This document shows, piece after piece, positions 16,575 to 22,123 of a stretch of 24,121 nt of DNA. Numbering within the stretch: the stretch's first letter is position 1; every line of letters begins with the position of its first letter. The stretch comes from JAGLCY01 sp965363725 (GTDB lineage: Bacteria; Krumholzibacteriota; Krumholzibacteriia; LZORAL124-64-63). The translations under genes were made by a program, and so were the position numbers. The stretch is from assembly GCA_965363725.1 (NCBI GenBank), contig CBDTUS010000038.1:1-24121 (forward strand), written 5' to 3'. Under the pieces are notes generated by a model, which was not told the DNA's origin, did no database searches, and worked only from the letters and a program-made list of their open reading frames with translations.

Positions 16575-17585
16575 TCAGCTCCCGTTGGCCCCTTTGAAAA
16601 GAACCTGCGCAATGGAGAATAAGTAGACCACGGGAAAGACCACGCGACTGGTCCGGTCCAGGGCGGTTCGTCGCTCCGGGGTCAGTCGAGAGCCCGTCAG
16701 GTTGATGAACATGGTCGCCGCAATGGCCAGAAGGGAGGCTAGCATGAAGCGGTCCAGGACCGTCTGATAGGGGAAGCGGGGCAGCGAATCCGCCACGATG
16801 AACTGGTAGGCGATGACCGTCAGCATGAGGGTCGAGGAAACGCCCGCCCGGCGCCCCAGCATTTCTTCACTCATCCAGAACACGATCCACGACAGCATGA
16901 CGATGACGATGATCGGCAGGATGATTTTCCAGACGTAGTAGCCTTCCTGGCGGTCGATGGTCACCAGGAAGCTGAGGCGGTCGTAGGACTGTTTTTCCTG
17001 CCGCCTCTCGCGCACCTCATTGACCGTCGTCAATTCGGTCACGGTCCACTCGGCGATCTCGAAGGTCGGATCGAAACCCGTGAAGTCCTTTTCCGCTTCC
17101 AGGCTGACTTCGTCCGAGTCGTACAACCGGGACTCGATATGGACGGGAAGGACCTGGGTGTCGAAGGGGAAGGAATGGAAATCCAGCTGGGCGCGCAAAA
17201 CGCGGCGGACGCGCAGCCGGAAGGTGACCGTGCCGTCGGGGAAGAGAAGAGTCCGCGACGGGTCCGTCGAAGGGGCATCCACCTTGTTGTCGGCAAACAG
17301 CTGTGGATTCCAATGGTTTTCCAGAAAATCCACGGCAGCCTTACCGGTTAGCAGGCGCGGGATTTCCTCGCCTGGCATGGGTTCAAAAGCCAGCTCGGGA
17401 TTCCGCCAGCGGGCGATGACATCGAATTCGGCCGAGTAGGTTTCGGCGCGTTCATCGATGCGGGCGATGTCGACCAGGAAAAGCCCCACCTCAACCTTGC
17501 GAGGGGCCTTGACCACGTCGGCGAGAGCAGTGCCCGCCATCAACAAAACGATGGTGAAAGCAAGTGAGATCCGGACAGGCGACAT
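16575..17585 (-). CDS. Pentameric ligand-gated ion channel (prokaryotic Cys-loop receptor homologue, ELIC-like)
   Basis: A 336-residue protein with complete pLGIC architecture. It has a signal peptide (1-22), an extracellular beta-sandwich ligand-binding domain (about 25-215), and four transmembrane helices: M1 217-239, M2 about 247-266, M3 about 276-297 and M4 about 314-331. The sandwich contains the family motif LDFHSFPFDTQ at the Cys-loop position but no flanking cysteines, as usual for bacterial members. The pore helix STLMLTVIAY and the M2-M3 loop LPRFPYQTVLD are close to what I recall of Erwinia ELIC. It should form a homopentameric channel in the cytoplasmic membrane, gated from the periplasmic side; the ligand is unknown. 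GAAGGATCAAC before the ATG supplies the Shine-Dalgarno. A promoter lies at 17645-17674. It is monocistronic and convergent with the DsrE-like gene. Confidence 0.92.
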   Translation of the reverse strand: MSPVRISLAFTIVLLMAGTALADVVKAPRKVEVGLFLVDIARIDERAETYSAEFDVIARWRNPELAFEPMPGEEIPRLLTGKAAVDFLENHWNPQLFADNKVDAPSTDPSRTLLFPDGTVTFRLRVRRVLRAQLDFHSFPFDTQVLPVHIESRLYDSDEVSLEAEKDFTGFDPTFEIAEWTVTELTTVNEVRERRQEKQSYDRLSFLVTIDRQEGYYVWKIILPIIVIVMLSWIVFWMSEEMLGRRAGVSSTLMLTVIAYQFIVADSLPRFPYQTVLDRFMLASLLAIAATMFINLTGSRLTPERRTALDRTSRVVFPVVYLFSIAQVLFKGANGS

Positions 17586-17644
17586 GTTGATCCTTCAAAA
17601 TTCAAACCGGGTGTTCGATATATCCCTGAAAATCCAGCCCGCCA

Positions 17645-17674
17645 AGTATCGAGAGGAAGACCACGGTCTGTCAA
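17645..17674 (-). promoter_or_regulatory. Sigma-70-type promoter of the ion-channel gene
   Basis: On the minus strand a perfect TTGACA (17669-17674) is followed by an 18-nt spacer and GATACT (17645-17650; 4/6 match to TATAAT). The leader to the ATG at 17585 is about 53 nt. Unlike most promoters in the window it has a consensus -35 and no TGn. Confidence 0.5.
17658..17669. repeat. Inverted repeat AGACC-N2-GGTCT inside the channel promoter spacer
   Basis: Five-base arms separated by 2 nt, lying between the -35 and -10 of the channel promoter and touching the -35. The position suits a repressor or spacer-acting regulator, but the arms are short. Confidence 0.3.
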
Positions 17675-17744
17675 GAAAACAGGACGGCCATATCAGGTCA
17701 CTTGATCAGCACCATGCGCCGGGAAGCCCTGGGACCGGTTGGAA

Positions 17745-19151
17745 TCACCTCGCCTCGGCCGGTGTCTGCAACGGCAACAGCGCCGGATCCACATCGACGA
17801 TTTCCAACGGACGGTTGGTTTTCCACGCGCCACCGGTGAAGTCGGGCACCTCGACCGAGGTCGATTTCCCGGCCACCGAATCCACGCTTAACGGCACCAC
17901 CGCACTCCAGGCCGCGGCGTCGTACACGTCCTGGTCGAGGGGCAGGCCGTTTTTCAGGCTGTAGATCAAACGGTAGTCCATGATGAAGTCCATGCCGCCG
18001 TGGCCGCCGACCTTGCGTGCGATGTCGCCGATGGTCTTCGTCAACGGATGGCCGTACTTGTCCTCCATCTCCTTCATCTCTTCATCGTCGAGCCAGCGGT
18101 GCCCCTTGCTGTGCAGGGTGATACCCTTGCGCGGCCACTTGCGGGCCATGCCCAGCGACCCCTGAATAAGATGGATGCGGCTGTAGGCCCGTGGGGTACT
18201 GGTGTCGTGCTGCACCATCACGGTCTGGCCTTGTGCGCACTTGATCAGCGTGGTGTTCATATCGCCGCGGAAACTCGGCAGGTCGGTGAACGGAGTGTTG
18301 CCGGTTTGTTTGGCGTGCTCGGTAAAAGCGGCTTGCTGGCTGGACATGCTGGTCAGATGCAGGAAAAGATTGCCCCGGTTGATGTTCAGGCACTGCGCCA
18401 CCGGACCCAGGCCATGGGTGGGATAGAGGTTGCCGTTGCGTTCGAGGTTGTGGTGGAAACGCCAGTTGCCTTGGTAGATCTCCTCGCCCTCTGCGGGTTG
18501 CATGTAGTCGACTAGGGAGTGGATGTAGGCGCCTTCAGCGTGGGTCAGTTCGCCGAACACGCCCTGGCGGGCCATGTTCAGGGTCTGCAGCTCGAAGAAA
18601 TCGTAGCAGCAGTTCTCCAGCATCATGCAGTGCTTGCCGGTCTTTTCGCTGGTCTCCACCAGTTCCCAGCAGCCGTCGAGGTCCAGAGCGGCGGGCACTT
18701 CGACCGCGGCGTGTTTGCCGCTGGTCATGGCGCCCACGGCCATCGGGACGTGCCAATCCCAGGGCGTGGCGATGTAGACCAGATCGAGGTCCATCTGACA
18801 GAGATTCCTCCAGTCCTCGGGGCCGGCGACAAATTCCCGGGCCGGGCCGCGTCCGTGTTCCTCAAGGATCCCCTGGGAAAGCGCCACTCCTTCGGGACGG
18901 ATGTCGCAGAGGGCGACGATGTCCACGTCCTGCATTTTCGACAGGCGTTCCACTGCGCCGGGTCCGCGCATACCCAGGCCCACGATGCCTACCCGCACCC
19001 GCTCGAGCGGAGGGGCGGCGAACCCGCACATATTGTGGCTGGCGGTGGTGGGGGGTTGGGCGCCGCAACCGATCAGATTCCAGCAGCCGAGGGCACCCGC
19101 GGTCAGGGTCAGGCTCTGGACAAATTCACGGCGGGTCATGTGGTGGGTCAT
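17745..19151 (-). CDS. GH109-like Gfo/Idh/MocA protein with Tat signal
   Basis: A 468-residue protein. The N terminus has a twin-arginine motif (TRREF, 6-10), a hydrophobic stretch and then LIGC (Cys29), so it may be a Tat-exported lipoprotein. An NAD-binding Rossmann motif VGIVGLGMRGPG (about 54-65) follows. GKHAAVEVPAALDLDGCW, MLENCCYDFFELQTLNMARQG and GELTHAEGAYIHSLVDY are characteristic of glycoside hydrolase family 109. That family cleaves alpha-N-acetylgalactosaminides (some members act on other glycans) by an NAD-dependent redox mechanism. Exact substrate specificity cannot be read here. GGGAG precedes the ATG by 6 nt. It lies 119 nt downstream of the GH53 gene on the same strand, which suggests a small glycan-degrading unit, although a separate -10-like TATTAT occurs at 19240-19245. 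Confidence 0.88.
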   Translation of the reverse strand: MTHHMTRREFVQSLTLTAGALGCWNLIGCGAQPPTTASHNMCGFAAPPLERVRVGIVGLGMRGPGAVERLSKMQDVDIVALCDIRPEGVALSQGILEEHGRGPAREFVAGPEDWRNLCQMDLDLVYIATPWDWHVPMAVGAMTSGKHAAVEVPAALDLDGCWELVETSEKTGKHCMMLENCCYDFFELQTLNMARQGVFGELTHAEGAYIHSLVDYMQPAEGEEIYQGNWRFHHNLERNGNLYPTHGLGPVAQCLNINRGNLFLHLTSMSSQQAAFTEHAKQTGNTPFTDLPSFRGDMNTTLIKCAQGQTVMVQHDTSTPRAYSRIHLIQGSLGMARKWPRKGITLHSKGHRWLDDEEMKEMEDKYGHPLTKTIGDIARKVGGHGGMDFIMDYRLIYSLKNGLPLDQDVYDAAAWSAVVPLSVDSVAGKSTSVEVPDFTGGAWKTNRPLEIVDVDPALLPLQTPAEAR

Positions 19152-19234
19152 GGCAACTCCCGGGAGGCCTGGGCCGATTTCAAGGGATGGCCGACAGGAA
19201 CCCCGGGAGCATGAATCGAACAGGGCAGAATGTC

Positions 19235-19251
19235 ACCCAATAATACCCAAT
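19235..19251. repeat. Phased direct repeat ACCCAAT-N3-ACCCAAT with -10-like TATTAT
   Basis: Two copies of ACCCAAT start exactly 10 nt apart (19235 and 19245). On the minus strand the bases between and overlapping them read TATTAT (19240-19245), a possible -10 for the GH109-like gene. It may be a regulator site or chance. Confidence 0.25.
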
Positions 19252-19270
19252 TGGATGCCGAAAAGGGGGT

Positions 19271-20395
19271 TTATCGAGGAAATGGTTCGGTTTTTGGGCT
19301 TTCCCCCTCCGGAGGGGTTGCGGGGGGCACCATCAGCGGGTTGCCCACCTCATCGAAGAGGGCGAGGTTTTCCCAGGCCGATCCGAATCCTGGCGAAGTG
19401 ATCCATTCGGGCGCCCACCAGAAGACCCCGCGACCTCGGCCCGAGGGGATCTGACTCACGATGTCCCGCACGGCCGCCAGGAAGGCCCGTTGTCCCTCGG
19501 GCGTGGGGGCGAATCGCGGCAGCAGCTGTCCGGGCAGGCCGACGAGGTTGTGGGTGTCGTCGAACCAGCCGAGGGTCCAGGGATAGGCGGTCTCCACCAC
19601 CATCAGATCTTTTCCATACCGTACGGCGAGATCCTCGAGGTTGGCTTTCAGGTCGGCCAGGGACCCGTGCCACCAGGGGTAGAAGGACAGCCCGATCAGG
19701 TCGAAGTTCACCGCCTGGGCCGCGAGGTTGTCCAGAAACCAGCGGGCGCCGGCATTGTCACCGCCCCGGTCGAGGTGGATCATGATCTCGGGACGCAAAT
19801 CCCCCGGCAAGGCTTCCTCGATGCCGGCCTGGGCGGCTTGGAGCAAGGACCCGAGGTGAACCCATTGGTCGGGCCGGTCGAAGGCGGCGCCGACGCGACC
19901 GTCGTCCCACAGCAATCCCTGGGTGATTTCGTTTCCGATCTGGACTATGGCGGGGGTTGCGCTCCGGTCGGCGAAGGCTGTCAATACGTCGCGAGTATAG
20001 GCGCGGACACTGTCGGCCAGCACGGTCCACGGCAGGGAGGCCCAGGCCGCGGGTTTGGTCTGGTGCCCGGGATCGGCCCAGGTGTCGGAATAGTGGAGAT
20101 CGAGCAGCAGGTCAAAACCCGCGGCGCGGGCACGCTCCGCAAGTTCCAGTGTTTCGGCGAGTCCGTTATGGCCGTCCGGGGGAGAGTGCCACAGCCGGAG
20201 CCGAACCATGTTGAATCCCCGGGTGCGCAGGATGGAAAAGAAATCCGCCGGTTCGCCGCCGTCGCGAAAGACGCCGCCGCCGGCTTCGACCTGGGGCAGG
20301 AACGAGACGTCGGCGCCATGGAGAAAATCGACGGCGAAGGTGGGGGCTGCGTTCACCGCGGCACTAACGATCAAGGAAAGGACGAATTTTCGCAC
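19271..20395 (-). CDS. Secreted GH53 endo-beta-1,4-galactanase
   Basis: A 374-residue protein of glycoside hydrolase family 53 (arabinogalactan endo-beta-1,4-galactanase), which hydrolyses beta-1,4-galactan in pectic side chains. A signal peptide (about 1-22) is followed by FLHGADVSFLPQVEAGG, the usual opening of the family's TIM barrel. Further family motifs are FNMVRLRLWH and LDLHYSDTWADPGHQTKP. The acid/base Glu156 is in VQIGNEI, and the nucleophile Glu268 is in MVVETAYPW. FDLIGLSFYPWWHGSL and VFWWAPEW complete the family pattern, so the enzyme looks intact. The start is GTG; an in-frame TGA two codons upstream excludes anything longer. The Shine-Dalgarno is weak. A promoter lies at 20427-20455. 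The GH109-like gene follows on the same strand. Confidence 0.92.
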   Translation of the reverse strand: MRKFVLSLIVSAAVNAAPTFAVDFLHGADVSFLPQVEAGGGVFRDGGEPADFFSILRTRGFNMVRLRLWHSPPDGHNGLAETLELAERARAAGFDLLLDLHYSDTWADPGHQTKPAAWASLPWTVLADSVRAYTRDVLTAFADRSATPAIVQIGNEITQGLLWDDGRVGAAFDRPDQWVHLGSLLQAAQAGIEEALPGDLRPEIMIHLDRGGDNAGARWFLDNLAAQAVNFDLIGLSFYPWWHGSLADLKANLEDLAVRYGKDLMVVETAYPWTLGWFDDTHNLVGLPGQLLPRFAPTPEGQRAFLAAVRDIVSQIPSGRGRGVFWWAPEWITSPGFGSAWENLALFDEVGNPLMVPPATPPEGESPKTEPFPR

Positions 20396-20426
20396 TAGTC
20401 ATCATCCGGGGAAAGGGCCACGGATC

Positions 20427-20455
20427 ATTATCGCCTGCAACCGGTCGATCGTCCA
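20427..20455 (-). promoter_or_regulatory. Candidate promoter of the GH53 gene
   Basis: Minus-strand TGGACG (4/6 match to TTGACA; 20450-20455), a 17-nt spacer, and GATAAT (5/6 match to TATAAT; 20427-20432). The leader to the GTG start is about 26 nt. Confidence 0.45.
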
Positions 20456-20513
20456 TTAAATAGGCTTTTCCCGGTGGGAGATCACGTTACATCCACCACC
20501 TGTATTCTATACA

Positions 20514-20528
20514 AGACAATTATTGTCT
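20514..20528. promoter_or_regulatory. Perfect 7-1-7 palindrome, candidate Fur-family operator
   Basis: AGACAAT-T-ATTGTCT is a perfect 15-bp palindrome with the 7-1-7 geometry of Fur-family operators. Each half agrees with the Fur consensus half TGATAAT at 5 of 7 positions. It lies about 120 nt before the hemoglobin start and about 60 nt beyond the GH53 -35, so it most likely serves the hemoglobin gene. A -10 for that gene is not clear; a weak TATACA at 20508-20513 directly abuts the palindrome. The regulator is not in the window. Confidence 0.45.
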
Positions 20529-20649
20529 AGCATTAAGTCCTGGTCCGTGCTAGGTTGATGGAATGGTATCCAGCCATGAAAATATGGGCATGCATCAATC
20601 ATTCGATGTCTGTCAATATCACCAAACTCATTCTGGGGAGAAATGAACC

Positions 20650-21171
20650 ATGAAGAACAGGATTTCCGCTTTGCTTGTCCTGACCGTTTTCCTGATGGCC
20701 CTGGTGCCGACGGTTATGGCGGGCGACAAGAAGGCGCCGACGACTGCCGAGAAGATGAGCGGGTTGCAGACGATGTGCGAAGAAACCGCCCCGGCGCGCT
20801 CCGAACGCCAGGAAGCCGATTCCCTGTACAACCGCCTGGGCGGTTACGACAAGATCCTGAAGATGACCCAGACGATCGTTGCCAACCACGCCGTCAATGA
20901 CGAGATCAAGCACACCCTGAAAGGCGTGGACCACGATATGCTGGCCAAGCATGTGGCGGACTTCATGGCTGCCGGGACCGGCGGCACGGCCGAATACACG
21001 GGTCGCACCATGCCCGCGGCCCACGCCCACCTGGAGCTGACCGACGCTGATTTTCTGTCCGCCGGCGGGGACATCGTCAAGGCCATGAAGTCGATGGACT
21101 ACGGCCAGGAAGAGATCAATGAAGTTATCTGCATCATGGTTTCCCTCAAGGATCAGGTGGTGTTCAAGTAG
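20650..21171 (+). CDS. Exported truncated (group 1-like) hemoglobin
   Basis: A 173-residue protein. A signal peptide (MKNRISALLVLTVFLMALVPTVMA) and a charged 30-residue segment with Cys43 precede a truncated globin (PF01152) from about residue 57. Family motifs are SLYNRLGGYDKI, VDHDMLAKHVADFMAA, GGTAEYTGRTM, AAHAHLELTDADF and INEVICIMVSLKDQVV. The proximal heme ligand should be His125. By eye-alignment, the distal Phe-Tyr pair (B9/B10) is Ile76-Val77, so the usual B10 Tyr is missing. Export implies a periplasmic or outer-surface heme protein; NO, O2 or electron-transfer roles are possible, none proven. GGGGAG at 20635-20640 with 9-nt spacing fixes the ATG at 20650. A Fur-like palindrome lies upstream and the esterase gene follows 112 nt downstream. 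Confidence 0.85.
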   Translation: MKNRISALLVLTVFLMALVPTVMAGDKKAPTTAEKMSGLQTMCEETAPARSERQEADSLYNRLGGYDKILKMTQTIVANHAVNDEIKHTLKGVDHDMLAKHVADFMAAGTGGTAEYTGRTMPAAHAHLELTDADFLSAGGDIVKAMKSMDYGQEEINEVICIMVSLKDQVVFK

Positions 21172-21211
21172 TTCGAGACCGGTTCGGGGATGGATAAAGG
21201 GAGATGACGAC

Positions 21212-21240
21212 GGCGGGAGGGCAACTCATGTCCTCCCGTC
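21212..21240 (+). other. Stable hairpin between hemoglobin and esterase genes
   Basis: A 9-bp stem (GGCGGGAGG pairing with CCTCCCGTC, one G-T pair) with an 11-nt loop. No T-run follows, so it is not a classical intrinsic terminator. It could attenuate readthrough or protect the upstream mRNA 3' end. Confidence 0.4.
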
Positions 21241-21283
21241 TGCGTAGATCCCGGAACCACTCTGCTGCCCAAAGGAAAATTCC

Positions 21284-22063
21284 ATGCTTCGACTTTCCGC
21301 CCGCGCCCTGCTTGCTTCTTTGCTTGTTCTTCTCGTGGCCCTGAACAGTCAGGCCGGAGCCGCGCCTCACATCGAGCGGGTCATCCTGGAATCCCAGGTG
21401 CTGGGAGAGGACCGCCCCTTGAACATCGCCCTGCCGGACGAGTTTTCGCCGGAGAAAACCTACCCGGTGGTCTACGCCCTGGATGGAGGGGCGAAATATC
21501 TGCCCTCGGTGGCGGAACAGATGCTGGCCGCCCATCCGGACCTGATCGTGGTGGGCGTGGAAAACGTCGACCGTTCCCGGGACATGTTTCCCGAGCCCCT
21601 GCCGGACCGCGACAACCGGGGCGGCGGCGGGGCGGCCTTTCTGGCCTTCCTCACCGGGGAGCTGGTGCCTTTCATCGAAGAAAAGTACCCGACCAGCGGT
21701 TACCAGGTTCTGGCGGGTCAGTCCAACAGCGGGTTCTTCGTTTTGTATGCCATGCTGAACGACGCCAGGGTCTTCGACGCCTATCTGTCCATCAGCCCCA
21801 TGATAGGATGGGACTGGGACCTGATCCGTGATGGCAGCACTGATCTGCTCCGGGGTCGAAAGAGCTTTCCCCGGGTTCTCTACCTGAACCGGGGGGAAAC
21901 GGACTACGACCACACCACCAATTTCCTGCCCCGTTACGTGGAACTGTTGGCTGAAATCGCCCCGCGGGATTTCCGCTGGACCCACGAGGTGGCCAAGGGC
22001 CAGGGGCATGTTCCCGACGGCAGTTTCGGCAACGGGATCGCCTTCATATTCGGCACCAGGTGA
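21284..22063 (+). CDS. Secreted alpha/beta-hydrolase, PF00756 (Fes/IroE/esterase D-like)
   Basis: A 259-residue protein with a signal peptide (about 1-26) and the fold signature of the putative-esterase family, which includes enterochelin esterases and S-formylglutathione hydrolase. Motifs are a RPLNIALPDEF strand, YPVVYALDGG, DLIVVGVENVDRSRDMFP and FLTGELVPFIEEKYP. The nucleophile elbow LAGQSNSGFF has Ser147. NRGETDYDH probably carries the acidic residue, and His242 is in KGQGHVPDG. The elbow is G-x-S-x-S-G rather than the usual G-x-S-x-G-G. Substrate is unknown; an ester of a siderophore, cell-wall sugar or xenobiotic are all compatible. AAAGGA lies 7 nt before the ATG. No promoter is visible in the 112-nt gap, so it may share transcription with the hemoglobin gene. 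Confidence 0.86.
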   Translation: MLRLSARALLASLLVLLVALNSQAGAAPHIERVILESQVLGEDRPLNIALPDEFSPEKTYPVVYALDGGAKYLPSVAEQMLAAHPDLIVVGVENVDRSRDMFPEPLPDRDNRGGGGAAFLAFLTGELVPFIEEKYPTSGYQVLAGQSNSGFFVLYAMLNDARVFDAYLSISPMIGWDWDLIRDGSTDLLRGRKSFPRVLYLNRGETDYDHTTNFLPRYVELLAEIAPRDFRWTHEVAKGQGHVPDGSFGNGIAFIFGTR

Positions 22064-22069
22064 GCGGGG

Positions 22070-22080
22070 TATGGTATGAT
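22070..22080 (+). promoter_or_regulatory. Extended -10 promoter (TATGG-TATGAT)
   Basis: TATGG precedes TATGAT (5/6 match to TATAAT), immediately after the esterase stop codon, giving a predicted leader of about 37 nt to the ATG at 22124. No -35 is recognisable. Confidence 0.55.
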
Positions 22081-22099
22081 TCCCCGGCTGTAGGGGAAT
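22079..22099. repeat. Inverted repeat ATTCCCC-N7-GGGGAAT at a predicted transcription start
   Basis: A perfect 7-bp inverted repeat with a 7-nt spacer. It overlaps the last two bases of the -10 and the expected transcription start of the gene at 22124. It could be an operator, a 5'-UTR hairpin, or the tail hairpin of the esterase transcript, although no T-run follows. Confidence 0.4.
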
Positions 22100-22123
22100 G
22101 GGGTCGCATTCAAGGGGGACACC

